A DNA stretch of 64,000 nucleotides from Pectobacterium aroidearum (GCF_015689195.1 NZ_CP065044.1:2356001-2420000); one strand, 5' to 3'; counted from the stretch's first letter, positions 35,909 through 45,996 are shown. The notes: a model not told the origin generated them from the letters alone. Numbers and translations are program-made.

Positions 35909-38584
35909 TTAATGTGCAGCTTTCTTACCGGTTTTAGCGGCTTTTGCTACAGGCTCAACCACTTCTGCTTTCGCCTCTTCAGAGAACTTACGACCATAGT
36001 AAGTATCCAGCAGAATCTGTTTCAGCTCCGAAATCAGCGGGTAGCGTGGGTTAGCCCCGGTACACTGATCGTCGAATGCATCTTCTGACAGCTTATCTAC
36101 CTTAGCCAGGAAATCGGCTTCCTGTACGCCAGCTTCACGAATCGAGGTGGGGATCCCCAGCTCAGTCTTCATTTCTTCCAGCCAGTTCAGCAATTTCTCG
36201 ATTTTCTGCGCGGTACGATCGCTTGGTGCGGTCAAGCGCAGGTGGTCGGCTATTTCCGCGTAGCGACGGCGAGCCTGCGGACGGTCATACTGGCTGAACG
36301 TCGTCTGTTTGGTCGGGTTATCGTTCGCGTTATAACGAATCACGTTTGAGATCAACAGGGCGTTAGCCAGGCCGTGCGGGATATGGAATTCAGAGCCCAG
36401 CTTATGCGCCATGGAGTGGCAGACACCGAGGAAGGCGTTGGCAAACGCGATACCGGCAATCGTCGCGGCGTTATGCACGCGCTCACGGGCAACCGGGTTT
36501 TTCGCGCCGTCGCGGTAGCTGTCTGGCAGGTTCTCCTTCAGCAGTTTCAGCGCTTGCAACGCCTGTCCGTCTGAATATTCGTTTGCCAGTACGGAAACAT
36601 AGGCTTCCAGTGAGTGTGTTACCGCATCGAGTCCACCAAACGCACACAGTGATTTCGGCATGTTCATCACCAGATTGGCATCAACAATCGCCATATCTGG
36701 CGTCAGCGCATAGTCCGCTAACGGATATTTCTGTCCGGTTGCATCGTCGGTCACCACGGCAAACGGCGTCACTTCGGAACCCGTACCGGAGGTGGTGGTA
36801 ATGGCCACCATTTTGGCTTTAACGCCCATTTTCGGGAACTTGTAGATACGTTTACGAATATCCATGAAACGTAGCGCCAGCTCTTCGAAGTGTGTCGTAG
36901 GGTGTTCATACATCACCCACATGATTTTCGCCGCATCCATTGGTGAACCACCACCCAGCGCAATGATCACATCCGGTTTGAAGGAGTGCATTTGCTCGGC
37001 GCCTTTACGCACGATGCTCAGCGTTGGGTCAGCTTCAACTTCAAAGAACACTTCGGTTTCCAGCCCGTGCTGCTTCAATACTGATGTCACCTGATCGACA
37101 TAGCCATTATTGAACAGGAAGCGGTCAGTTACGATAAAGGCGCGTTTTGCACCATCGGAGGCCACTTCTTCAAGCGCGATTGGCAGTGAGCCGCGACGGA
37201 AATAAATGGATTTAGGAAGTTTATGCCACAACATATTCTCTGCTCGCTTGGCTACCGTTTTCTTGTTGATCAAATGCTTCGGACCGACGTTTTCGGAGAT
37301 GGAGTTTCCGCCCCAGGAGCCACAGCCCAGCGTCAGAGACGGAGCGAGTTTGAAGTTGTAGAGATCGCCGATACCCCCCTGAGACGCAGGTGTGTTAATC
37401 AGGATACGCGCGGTTTTCATCATATTGCCGAAATGATTCACGCGCTCAGGCTGATTGTCCTGATCGGTATACAGGCAGGATGTGTGACCGATGCCACCCA
37501 TTGCGACCAGTTTTTCCGCTTTAATCACGGCGTCGTTGAAGTCTTTCGCACGGTACATCGCCAGCGTCGGAGACAGTTTTTCATGAGCAAATGGTTCGGA
37601 CTCATCGACCGCGGTGACTTCACCGATCAGCACTTTAGTGTTGGCAGGGACGGTGATGCCCGCCATTTCTGCGATCTTCGGTGCGGGTTGACCCACGATG
37701 TCAGCATTCAGTGAACCGTTCTTCAGCAAAATACCCTGTACGGCATGCAGTTCTTTGCCTTTCAGCATGTAGCCGCCGTGGGTAGCAAAACGTTCACGCA
37801 CGGCGTCATAGACGCTGTCTACGACGATGACTGATTGCTCTGACGCACAAATTACGCCGTTATCGAAAGTTTTCGACATCAGAATAGAAGCAACGGCACG
37901 TTTAATATCTGCGGTTTCGTCAATGACGACCGGCGTGTTACCTGCACCTACGCCGATTGCGGGTTTACCGGAACTGTACGCGGCCTTCACCATACCAGGG
38001 CCACCGGTAGCCAGAATCAGGTTGATATCAGGATGGTGCATAAGCTGGTTGGACAATTCAACGGAAGGCTGATCGATCCAGCCGATGATATCTTTCGGCG
38101 CACCTGCTGCAATCGCCGCTTGCAGAACAATGTCTGCGGCTTTATTGGTCGCATTTTTTGCACGCGGATGCGGAGAGAAGATAATCCCGTTACGGGTCTT
38201 CAGGCTGATCAGCGCTTTAAAAATCGCGGTAGAAGTGGGGTTGGTGGTGGGAACAATACCGCAAATCAGGCCAATAGGCTCTGCAATAGTAATCGTACCA
38301 AAAGTGTCATCAGTTGAGAGAACGCCGCAGGTTTTTTCATCCTGATAGGCGTTATAAATGTATTCAGAGGCGAAGTGGTTTTTGATGACTTTATCTTCCA
38401 CGATCCCCATACCGGATTCGGCAACCGCCATTTTTGCTAGCGGAATACGTGCATCCGATGCAGCGAGTGCAGCAGCGCGGAAGATCTTGTCCACTTGTTC
38501 CTGAGTGTAAGTGGCAAATTCCTGCTGTGCCTTTCTCACTCTTTCGACCAGTGCGTTAAGTTCAGCAACGTTGGTTACGGCCAT
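35909..38584 (-). CDS. adhE: Bifunctional aldehyde-alcohol dehydrogenase AdhE
   Basis: An 891-residue protein of E. coli length. The N-terminal acetaldehyde dehydrogenase domain (1 to about 440) has the catalytic Cys in DNGVICASEQS and the NAD fold GAGNTPVV. The C-terminal iron-dependent alcohol dehydrogenase domain contains ALGGGSPMDAAK, the metal ligands in HSLEAYVS and GVCHSMAHKLG, and HGLANALL. It reduces acetyl-CoA to ethanol in mixed-acid fermentation and forms spirosomes. A CTCCTG/AGGAG ribosome site precedes the ATG. It is flanked by tdk and oppA; in E. coli ychE is between adhE and oppA but is not found here. Confidence 0.98.
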   Translation of the reverse strand: MAVTNVAELNALVERVRKAQQEFATYTQEQVDKIFRAAALAASDARIPLAKMAVAESGMGIVEDKVIKNHFASEYIYNAYQDEKTCGVLSTDDTFGTITIAEPIGLICGIVPTTNPTSTAIFKALISLKTRNGIIFSPHPRAKNATNKAADIVLQAAIAAGAPKDIIGWIDQPSVELSNQLMHHPDINLILATGGPGMVKAAYSSGKPAIGVGAGNTPVVIDETADIKRAVASILMSKTFDNGVICASEQSVIVVDSVYDAVRERFATHGGYMLKGKELHAVQGILLKNGSLNADIVGQPAPKIAEMAGITVPANTKVLIGEVTAVDESEPFAHEKLSPTLAMYRAKDFNDAVIKAEKLVAMGGIGHTSCLYTDQDNQPERVNHFGNMMKTARILINTPASQGGIGDLYNFKLAPSLTLGCGSWGGNSISENVGPKHLINKKTVAKRAENMLWHKLPKSIYFRRGSLPIALEEVASDGAKRAFIVTDRFLFNNGYVDQVTSVLKQHGLETEVFFEVEADPTLSIVRKGAEQMHSFKPDVIIALGGGSPMDAAKIMWVMYEHPTTHFEELALRFMDIRKRIYKFPKMGVKAKMVAITTTSGTGSEVTPFAVVTDDATGQKYPLADYALTPDMAIVDANLVMNMPKSLCAFGGLDAVTHSLEAYVSVLANEYSDGQALQALKLLKENLPDSYRDGAKNPVARERVHNAATIAGIAFANAFLGVCHSMAHKLGSEFHIPHGLANALLISNVIRYNANDNPTKQTTFSQYDRPQARRRYAEIADHLRLTAPSDRTAQKIEKLLNWLEEMKTELGIPTSIREAGVQEADFLAKVDKLSEDAFDDQCTGANPRYPLISELKQILLDTYYGRKFSEEAKAEVVEPVAKAAKTGKKAAH

Positions 38585-39628
38585 AATGCTCTCCTGATAA
38601 ATGTTAAACTCTTTCAGTCAATTGTTCGCCGAATAGAACAGTATAGATAAACGAGCGGGTAGCGTTTCCGTTACCTGGCTATTCTTTTCTGCCCATTTCG
38701 CATTAATTGACTCAAAGAGCTTGTCAGCCACCGTTGTGGCGCGATTTCTGCTTTTTAAAATACTGTAACCGCCGATATCGTAAATTTTTGAAATATTGTT
38801 TTGAAAACACATCAAAATTAAGAGGATTTACGTGCTTGTTACGGTATGGAATGAGCATACCTATTTGTGGGTGCCTTTTTTGTGATCAATATCTATTTTT
38901 ATTGATGCTGACACCATTCAGCAGACTGTAGATGATAACGAATATCATTAACTAGATAAAATCAACGGTTTCTCTACCTAAAATGGATCGGTAAGGAATA
39001 AACGGCGGGCGCTGAGGTGAAGTATTGTCGTGAGAAATGCCAGGGACGATTTGTTTGTGTACTGGGGATGACCTGTTCGTATAAAACGTGTTCGTATAAA
39101 CAGTGCTTATATCTTAATCGGGTTAGTTATTTTGCATTGAGCCTATAAGCCTAGAGATAGGAGACCATTGTTGGGCAAGATGAGTAATGTAATTGTTAAA
39201 ATAATAACATTTCTGTCAGGCAATGACGCGGACAGGTAAGCATGCATCATCATTTTTGTTCTGTGAAAATGATGAAACCCACTACGATGTTTTTTTGCGC
39301 AAAATCTATAAATTGCTGAATTTTTAAAAAATACGTGCAAATTAAAATAAAAAACATTGTTTATCATAAGGTTAATGGCTTCGTTGTTCTGTTGCATTAA
39401 AGCCTTTATCCGACTGTCGTAAAGAAAATTAAGCAACATCAATGTAAAAATATTGGCGAATGTGTCCGCTTTTGATAGCTTCGAGTTTCTGCCTGTTATT
39501 CGTTATTTACCCATAAATTAATTTTATGATTTATTTGGATAATAGGCATTCTTTTCTGCTCTATGTAACAGCGATTTTTGCGCATAGAGTCCGGTATGGC
39601 GTGGTATCAAGACAGGGGCGTTTATAAA
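38585..39628. other. Long adhE-oppA intergenic region
   Basis: About 1.04 kb without a convincing gene. It corresponds to where E. coli carries ychE; no MarC-family membrane protein is recognisable. The DNA is AT-rich and includes an inverted repeat CATCATTTT / AAAATGATG (39248-39274). It must hold the adhE and oppA regulatory regions, but I could not assign Fnr, Cra or NarL sites with confidence. Confidence 0.55.
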
Positions 39629-41266
39629 GTGAAAATTCGCAAAACAAAACGATGCTTTGTTACCAGTATGATTGCTGCCGCAGTGATGGCGTCATGCGTG
39701 AATGTTCAGGCTGCTAATGTACCTGCCGGTGTTGAGCTGGCGAAAGAGCAGGTTCTGGTGAGAAACAATGGCGCCGAGGTGTCATCACTGGATCCGCATA
39801 AAATAGAAGGTGTACCGGAATCCAACGTAGCACGCGATTTATATGAAGGGCTGGTGATTTCCGATCCTGACGGACACCCGATTCCTGGCGTGGCTGAGCG
39901 GTGGGAAAGCAGCGATTTTAAAGTCTGGACATTCCATTTACGTAAAGACGCCAAGTGGTCAAATGGCGAACCGGTTACCGCGCAAGATTTCGTTTATAGC
40001 TGGCAGCGTCTGGCCGATCCGAAAACTGTTTCTCCTTATGCCAGTTATTTGCAATATGGTCATCTGCTGAATATTGATGACATTATCGCCAGCAAGAAAT
40101 CACCTGATACGTTAGGCGTAAAAGCGCTCGACGACCATACGCTGGAAGTGACATTAAGCGAGCCAATCCCGTACTTTTATAAATTGCTGAATCACTCATC
40201 GATGTCTCCGGTCAATAAAGCGACGGTGGAGAAATTTGGTGATAAATGGACTCAGCCTGAAAACTGGGTAGGAAATGGTGCTTACCGTCTTAAATCCTGG
40301 GTCGTGAATGAACGGCTTGTGTTGGAGCGTAATAGCCAATATTGGGATAACGCCAAGACGGTGATTAATCAGGTCACCTATTTGCCGATTGCTTCTGAAG
40401 TCACGGATGTTAACCGCTATCGCGCGGGTGAAATTGATGTCACCAACAACAAACTACCCATTGAGCTATTTCAGAAGCTAAAAAAAGAAATCCCACAAGA
40501 AGTTAACATCAATCCCTACCTCTGCACTTATTATTACGAAATCAATAATCAGAAACCGCCATTTAACGATGTACGGGTGCGTACCGCTCTGCGCATGGGG
40601 CTGGATCAAGACATATTGACCAATAAAGTTAAAAATCAGGGTGATATTCCTGCCTATGGCTATATTCCTCCCTTCACGGACGGCCTGAAAGCGCATACGC
40701 CAGAGTGGTTTACCTGGCCGCAGGCGAAACGTAATGAAGAAGCGAAAAAACTGCTGGCGGAAGCGGGTTATACCGCAGAGAAGCCGCTAACGTTTAATTT
40801 GCTTTATAACTCGTCTGATTTGCATAAAAAGATGGCGATCGCGGCGGCCTCGATCTGGAAACAAAATCTGGGCGTTGACGCGAAGTTGGAAAACCAGGAG
40901 TGGAAAACCTATCTCAGCACGCGTCATCAAGGCAATTATGACGTTGCGCGTGCCGGATGGTGTGCGGACTATAACGAACCGACATCGTTCCTGAATAGTA
41001 TGCTGTCAGACAGCAGTAACAACACCGCACATTATAAGAGCGCGGCGTTCGACAAGCTGATGGAGCAGGCTGTTCAGGCGAAAACGGACGATGAACGTGC
41101 ACAAGTTTATCAGCAGGCCGAATCGCAGTTGGATAAAGATGCGGCGATCGTGCCGGTTTATTACTACGCGAACGCCAGGCTGATCAAACCTTATGTCGGC
41201 GGCATTACCGGTAAGGATCCTTTGGATAATATACGGGTGAAGGATCTCTATATCATTAAGCATTAA
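39629..41266 (+). CDS. oppA: Oligopeptide ABC transporter binding protein OppA, copy 1
   Basis: A 545-residue periplasmic binding protein (extended-specificity SBP_bac_5 family), starting at GTG 39629. The start gives a typical signal peptide (basic MKIRKTKR then a hydrophobic core to VNVQA|A); in-frame starts at 39578 and 39596 would extend it unnaturally. AGGGG lies 10 nt upstream. Family blocks are VRNNGAEVSSLDPHKIEGVPESN, KDAKWSNGEPVTAQDFVYSWQRLADP, LPIASEVTDVNRYRAGEID and YEINNQKPPFNDVRVRTALRMG. It captures di- to pentapeptides for OppBCDF. A nearly equal paralogue follows at 41457; differences cluster in places such as YKLLNHSSMSP versus YKLPVYVAMSP. Confidence 0.92.
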   Translation: MKIRKTKRCFVTSMIAAAVMASCVNVQAANVPAGVELAKEQVLVRNNGAEVSSLDPHKIEGVPESNVARDLYEGLVISDPDGHPIPGVAERWESSDFKVWTFHLRKDAKWSNGEPVTAQDFVYSWQRLADPKTVSPYASYLQYGHLLNIDDIIASKKSPDTLGVKALDDHTLEVTLSEPIPYFYKLLNHSSMSPVNKATVEKFGDKWTQPENWVGNGAYRLKSWVVNERLVLERNSQYWDNAKTVINQVTYLPIASEVTDVNRYRAGEIDVTNNKLPIELFQKLKKEIPQEVNINPYLCTYYYEINNQKPPFNDVRVRTALRMGLDQDILTNKVKNQGDIPAYGYIPPFTDGLKAHTPEWFTWPQAKRNEEAKKLLAEAGYTAEKPLTFNLLYNSSDLHKKMAIAAASIWKQNLGVDAKLENQEWKTYLSTRHQGNYDVARAGWCADYNEPTSFLNSMLSDSSNNTAHYKSAAFDKLMEQAVQAKTDDERAQVYQQAESQLDKDAAIVPVYYYANARLIKPYVGGITGKDPLDNIRVKDLYIIKH

Positions 41267-41337
41267 TCCGCGCTGTTTACGGTTTGATGCAAATGAAGTG
41301 AGCGAGCAACGATTAATTTGGTGTTTAATCTCTGGTT

Positions 41338-41364
41338 ACCCATTCCTGCTATGTGGGAATGGGT
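41338..41364 (+). terminator. Hairpin between the two oppA genes
   Basis: A perfect 9-bp stem ACCCATTCC / GGAATGGGT with a 9-nt loop, 70 nt after oppA copy 1. No T-run follows; it may be an RNA-stabilising or processing hairpin rather than a terminator. Confidence 0.45.
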
Positions 41365-41456
41365 CGTGAGTCGAATCGATTAATCGTTTTTTCATAAGGC
41401 TCTAATTCAGGAATCGTGCTGGGATAACTAACACGGCAACATTACAGGAGAAAATA

Positions 41457-43094
41457 ATGACACACATCACAACTAAAAAAAGAGTAGCGGCCGCTATTAT
41501 CGCGGCATTGAGTAGCACGATGGCTGTTTCTGCTTTTGCCGCGACCGTTCCCGCCGGCGTGCAGTTAGCAGAAAAACAAGAGCTGGTTCGTAATAACGGC
41601 GCTGAAGTTTCCTCCCTTGACCCGCATAAAATCGAAGGCGTGCCGGAAGCCAACGTCTCGCGCGATCTGCTGGAAGGATTGGTTATTTCCGACGTTAACG
41701 GCAAAACCAGCCCGGGCGTAGCGGAAAGCTGGGATAACAAAGATTTTAAAGTGTGGACATTCCACCTGCGTAAAGATGCCAAATGGTCCAATGGTGACCC
41801 AGTTACCGCACAAGATTTCGTCTACAGCTGGCAGCGTCTGGCCGATCCAAAAACAGCATCGCCTTACGCCAGCTATCTGCAATACGGTCATCTGCTGAAT
41901 ATCGATGACATCATCGCCGGCAAAAAATCTCCGGATACGCTGGGCGTGAAAGCGATTGACGATCATACGTTTGAAGTCACGCTTTCTGAAGCCGTACCTT
42001 ACTTCTATAAACTGCCTGTTTATGTTGCGATGTCCCCAATCAATAAAGCCGTAGTTGAAAAATTCGGTGAAAAATGGACGCAGCCGCAAAACTGGGTTGG
42101 TAATGGTGCCTACAAGCTGAAAAGCTGGGTCGTGAACGAAAAAATGGTGCTGGAGCGTAACCCGCAATATTGGGACAACGCCCATACTGTGATTAATCAA
42201 GTGACGTATTTGCCGATTGCGTCTGAAGTGACGGACGTTAACCGCTACCGCAGCGGTGAAATCGACATGACGTACAACAACCTGCCAATCGAACTCTTCC
42301 AAAAGCTGAAGAAAGAAATCCCGGATGAAGTGAAGGTTAACCCGTATCTGTGTACTTACTACTACGAAGTTAACAACCAGAAGCCGCCGTTTAACGATGT
42401 GCGCGTACGTACTGCGCTGCGTCTGGGTCTGAGCCAGGATATCCTGACCAACAAGGTGAAAAATCAGGGCGATATTCCTGCCTATGGCTTTGTACCACCG
42501 TATATCGATGGCCTGAAAGCGTCAGTGCCAGAGTGGTTCACCTGGCCACAGGCGAAACGTAACGAAGAAGCGAAAAAACTGTTGGCAGAAGCGGGTTATA
42601 CCGCGGAAAAACCGCTGACGCTGAGCCTGCTGTACAACACATCCGATCTGCATAAGAAGATGGCGATTGCGGCTGCCTCTATCTGGAAACAGAATATCGG
42701 TGTGGATGTTAAGCTGGAAAATCAGGAATGGAAAACCTTCCTCAGCACCCGTCATCAGGGGACTTATGATGTCGCGCGCGCCGGATGGTGTGCGGACTAT
42801 AACGAACCTTCAACCTTCCTAAACAGCATGCTGTCTGACAGCAGCAGTAACACCTCGCACTATAAGAGCAAAGAGTTTGATGCACTGGTGGCGAAATCCC
42901 TGCAGGTGAAAACCGACGAGGAGCGCGCCGCGATTTATCAGCAGGCTGAATCACAGCTGGATAAAGACGCTGTCACCATCCCAGTTTATTACTATGCGAA
43001 TACCCGACTGGTGAAACCTTATGTTGGTGGATTAACGGGCAACGATCCTCAGGATAATGTTTACGTGAAAGATCTTTATATCATCAAGCACTAA
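41457..43094 (+). CDS. oppA: Oligopeptide ABC transporter binding protein OppA, copy 2
   Basis: A 545-residue OppA with a clear signal peptide (THITTKKRVAAAIIAALSS to AFA|AT). It starts at an ATG preceded by AGGAG. It is the more E. coli-like copy in the YRSGEIDMTYNNLPIELFQKLKKEIPDEV and NTSDLHKKMAIAAASIWKQNIGV segments. It binds oligopeptides in the periplasm for OppBCDF, including recycled murein peptides with a partner protein. The A/C-rich stretch right after the start codon (ACACACATCACAAC) resembles targets of the GcvB small RNA, known to repress oppA in enterics. Followed by an attenuator-like hairpin before oppB. Confidence 0.96.
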   Translation: MTHITTKKRVAAAIIAALSSTMAVSAFAATVPAGVQLAEKQELVRNNGAEVSSLDPHKIEGVPEANVSRDLLEGLVISDVNGKTSPGVAESWDNKDFKVWTFHLRKDAKWSNGDPVTAQDFVYSWQRLADPKTASPYASYLQYGHLLNIDDIIAGKKSPDTLGVKAIDDHTFEVTLSEAVPYFYKLPVYVAMSPINKAVVEKFGEKWTQPQNWVGNGAYKLKSWVVNEKMVLERNPQYWDNAHTVINQVTYLPIASEVTDVNRYRSGEIDMTYNNLPIELFQKLKKEIPDEVKVNPYLCTYYYEVNNQKPPFNDVRVRTALRLGLSQDILTNKVKNQGDIPAYGFVPPYIDGLKASVPEWFTWPQAKRNEEAKKLLAEAGYTAEKPLTLSLLYNTSDLHKKMAIAAASIWKQNIGVDVKLENQEWKTFLSTRHQGTYDVARAGWCADYNEPSTFLNSMLSDSSSNTSHYKSKEFDALVAKSLQVKTDEERAAIYQQAESQLDKDAVTIPVYYYANTRLVKPYVGGLTGNDPQDNVYVKDLYIIKH

Positions 43095-43101
43095 TAATAA
43101 T

Positions 43102-43136
43102 GGCTGGCCGCACGCGGTTGTGCTGCCAGCCTTTTA
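43102..43136 (+). terminator. Attenuator-like hairpin between oppA and oppB
   Basis: Stem GGCTGGC / GCCAGCC with a 16-nt loop is directly followed by TTTTAT. Partial termination here would explain an excess of binding protein over permease, as is common in such operons. Confidence 0.7.
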
Positions 43137-43148
43137 TAGGTACGAGCA

Positions 43149-44069
43149 ATGTTAAAATTTATTCTTCGCCGCTGTTTAGAGGCGATTCCAACACTATTTA
43201 TCCTGATCACCATCTCGTTCTTTATGATGCGATTGGCACCCGGCAGCCCTTTTACCGGTGAGCGTAATTTACCGCCGGAAGTGATGGCGAATATTGAAGC
43301 CAAGTATCATCTGAACGACCCAATAATGACGCAGTACGGTAACTATTTACTGCAACTGGTGCAGGGTGATTTCGGTCCTTCTTTTAAATACAAAGACTAT
43401 TCTGTGAACGATTTGGTCGCGACGTCTTTCCCCGTTTCTGCAAAATTGGGGTTCGCGGCATTCGTTCTGGCGATTGTTTTTGGTGTGAGTGCTGGCGTGA
43501 TCGCCGCACTGAATCAGAATACGAAATGGGATTATACCGTGATGGGCTTTGCCATGACGGGGGTGGTGATTCCCAGCTTTGTCGTCGCACCGTTATTGGT
43601 GCTGATTTTTGCCATTACGCTGCGTTGGTTGCCCGGCGGTGGCTGGAACGGCGGGGCGCCCAAATACATGATTTTACCGATGGTGGCGCTGTCTTTGTCT
43701 TATATTGCCAGCATCGCGCGTATTACCCGAGGATCTATGATCGAGGTTTTGCACTCTAACTTTATCCGTACCGCGCGCGCCAAAGGGCTGCCGATGCGTC
43801 GCATCGTTCTGCGCCACGCGTTAAAGCCTGCGTTGCTGCCGGTGCTCTCCTACATGGGGCCGGCGTTTGTCGGGATTATTACCGGCTCAATGGTGATTGA
43901 AACCATTTTTGGTTTACCGGGTATTGGGCAACTTTTCGTGAACGGTGCGCTGAACCGTGACTACTCACTGGTACTGAGCCTGACGATTCTGGTCGGCGGC
44001 TTAACCATTCTCTTTAATGCGATCATTGACGTGCTCTACGCTGTTATCGATCCGAAAATTCGCTATTAA
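43149..44069 (+). CDS. oppB: Oligopeptide ABC transporter permease OppB
   Basis: A 306-residue inner-membrane permease (E. coli OppB 306). It has about six TM segments; the N-terminus LKFILRRCLEAIPTLFILITISFFMMRLAPG is typical. The EAA loop that contacts the ATPase is HSNFIRTARAKGLPMRRIVLRHALKPALLPVLS. It forms the channel with OppC. It follows oppA after a 54-nt gap containing the hairpin and precedes oppC by 11 nt. Confidence 0.97.
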   Translation: MLKFILRRCLEAIPTLFILITISFFMMRLAPGSPFTGERNLPPEVMANIEAKYHLNDPIMTQYGNYLLQLVQGDFGPSFKYKDYSVNDLVATSFPVSAKLGFAAFVLAIVFGVSAGVIAALNQNTKWDYTVMGFAMTGVVIPSFVVAPLLVLIFAITLRWLPGGGWNGGAPKYMILPMVALSLSYIASIARITRGSMIEVLHSNFIRTARAKGLPMRRIVLRHALKPALLPVLSYMGPAFVGIITGSMVIETIFGLPGIGQLFVNGALNRDYSLVLSLTILVGGLTILFNAIIDVLYAVIDPKIRY

Positions 44070-44080
44070 TTGGGGGCGCT

Positions 44081-44989
44081 ATGTTTTGGAATCGAAAAAA
44101 CGTTGAAGCGTTAGAGAACTTCACCGAGCAGACAGAAATTGAAGGGCGTAGCCTGTGGCAGGATGCGCGCCTGCGCTTTATCCATAACCGTGCCGCGCTG
44201 GCCAGCCTGTTTGTTTTGGCTGTCATTACCGTGTTTGTGATTTTTGCCCCGATGCTGTCCGCATTTGACTATGCCGATACGGACTGGGGAATGATGTCAG
44301 CCGCGCCGGATATGACGTCCGGGCACTATTTTGGTACGGACTCCTCTGGTCGTGACCTGCTGGTTCGTGTTGCCATCGGTGGCCGGGTCTCGCTGATGGT
44401 CGGCGTGGCGGCGGCGCTGGTCGCGGTGATTGTCGGAACGCTGTATGGCGCGATGTCCGGCTATCTGGGTGGGAAAGTGGATTCAGTGATGATGCGTTTG
44501 CTGGAGATCCTCAACTCATTCCCGTTCATGTTCTTCGTCATTCTGCTGGTAACGTTCTTCGGGCAGAACATGCTGTTGATCTTCGTGGCTATCGGTATGG
44601 TGTCCTGGCTGGATATGGCGCGTATCGTGCGCGGTCAAACGCTGAGTCTGAAACGTAAAGAGTTCATTGAAGCGGCGATGGTGTCCGGTGTTTCCACGCG
44701 CGGTATCGTATTGCGCCACGTTGTGCCTAACGTGCTGGGTGTGGTGGTGGTTTACGCCTCATTACTGGTGCCAAGCATGATTCTGTTTGAATCCTTCCTG
44801 AGCTTCCTGGGGCTGGGTACGCAGGAGCCGTTAAGCAGCTGGGGCGCCTTACTGAATGATGGCGCTAACTCAATGGAAGTATCGCCGTGGTTACTGTTCT
44901 ATCCGGCGGCGTTTCTGGTTGTCACGCTGTTTTGTTTTAACTTTATCGGCGATGGCCTGCGTGATGCCCTCGACCCGAAAGATCGCTGA
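44081..44989 (+). CDS. oppC: Oligopeptide ABC transporter permease OppC
   Basis: A 302-residue permease (E. coli OppC 302). A cytoplasmic N-terminal tail (FTEQTEIEGRSLWQDARLRFIHNRAA) precedes about six TM segments. HYFGTDSSGRDLLVRVAIGGRVSL and the EAA loop KEFIEAAMVSGVSTRGIVLRHVVPNVLG are characteristic. It pairs with OppB and interacts with OppD/OppF. 11 nt separate it from oppD. Confidence 0.97.
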   Translation: MFWNRKNVEALENFTEQTEIEGRSLWQDARLRFIHNRAALASLFVLAVITVFVIFAPMLSAFDYADTDWGMMSAAPDMTSGHYFGTDSSGRDLLVRVAIGGRVSLMVGVAAALVAVIVGTLYGAMSGYLGGKVDSVMMRLLEILNSFPFMFFVILLVTFFGQNMLLIFVAIGMVSWLDMARIVRGQTLSLKRKEFIEAAMVSGVSTRGIVLRHVVPNVLGVVVVYASLLVPSMILFESFLSFLGLGTQEPLSSWGALLNDGANSMEVSPWLLFYPAAFLVVTLFCFNFIGDGLRDALDPKDR

Positions 44990-45000
44990 GGAGTATTAAC

Positions 45001-45996
45001 ATGAGCAAGATTGAGTTAACTGGCGCGCACGACGCGCTGCTACATGTTCAGGATCTCCGGGTAACGTTCAAGACGCAGGATGGCGATGTAACGGCGGTTA
45101 ACGACCTGAATTTCACGCTCAACGCCGGTGAGACGCTGGGGATTGTCGGAGAATCTGGTTCCGGTAAATCACAAACCGCGTTTGCGCTGATGGGGCTGTT
45201 GGCACGCAATGGTCGCATTGGCGGATCTGCCCGTTTTCGTGGTAAAGAAATTCTCAACCTGCCTGAAAGCCAACTGAATAAGCTGCGTGCTGAAGAAATC
45301 AGTATGATTTTCCAGGATCCGATGACCTCGCTGAACCCTTACATGCGCGTCGGTGAACAGCTGATGGAAGTGCTGATGCTGCACAAGCATCTGAGCAAAA
45401 GCCAAGCGTTTGAAGAGTCGGTCAAAATGCTGGATGCGGTCAAAATGCCGGAAGCGCGTAAGCGTATGAAGATGTATCCGCATGAATTTTCCGGTGGGAT
45501 GCGTCAGCGCGTGATGATCGCGATGGCGCTGCTGTGTCGTCCAAAGCTGCTGATTGCCGATGAACCGACAACGGCACTGGATGTGACGGTTCAGGCGCAG
45601 ATTATGACGCTGTTGAACGAGCTGAAGCGCGAGTTTAATACCGCCATTATCATGATCACCCATGACCTGGGCGTCGTTGCTGGTATTTGTGACAAAGTGC
45701 TGGTGATGTACGCTGGACGTACCATGGAATACGGCGCTGCCCGCGATGTCTTTTATCATCCGAGTCATCCGTATTCTGTCGGCCTGCTTAATGCCGTGCC
45801 GCGTCTGGATGCAGAGGATGAAGTATTAGCGACCATTCCGGGTAATCCACCGAACTTATTACGTCTGCCGAAAGGGTGCCCATTCCAACCGCGCTGCCCG
45901 TATTCAATGGATGTCTGCCATAGCGCACCTGCGCTGGAATCTTTTGGTGATGGCCGCTTGCGCGCCTGCTTTAGAGCGATTGAGGAGGTGGTATGA
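45001..45996 (+). CDS. oppD: Oligopeptide ABC transporter ATPase OppD
   Basis: A 331-residue ATPase (E. coli 337). Walker A is GESGSGKSQ, the signature is FSGGMRQRVMIAMAL, Walker B is LLIADEPTTALDV and the H-loop is ITHDLGVVA. The C-terminal oligopeptide-transporter extension has four conserved cysteines in KGCPFQPRCPYSMDVC and CF that could bind an iron-sulfur cluster. It hydrolyses ATP to drive peptide import with OppF. Its last codons overlap the oppF start by 4 nt. Confidence 0.97.
   Translation: MSKIELTGAHDALLHVQDLRVTFKTQDGDVTAVNDLNFTLNAGETLGIVGESGSGKSQTAFALMGLLARNGRIGGSARFRGKEILNLPESQLNKLRAEEISMIFQDPMTSLNPYMRVGEQLMEVLMLHKHLSKSQAFEESVKMLDAVKMPEARKRMKMYPHEFSGGMRQRVMIAMALLCRPKLLIADEPTTALDVTVQAQIMTLLNELKREFNTAIIMITHDLGVVAGICDKVLVMYAGRTMEYGAARDVFYHPSHPYSVGLLNAVPRLDAEDEVLATIPGNPPNLLRLPKGCPFQPRCPYSMDVCHSAPALESFGDGRLRACFRAIEEVV

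Noticed and set aside
39143-39442. 99-aa open frame in the adhE-oppA gap, considered as a ychE remnant
   Set aside because: Not similar to MarC/YchE proteins, AT-rich composition, and no ribosome site.
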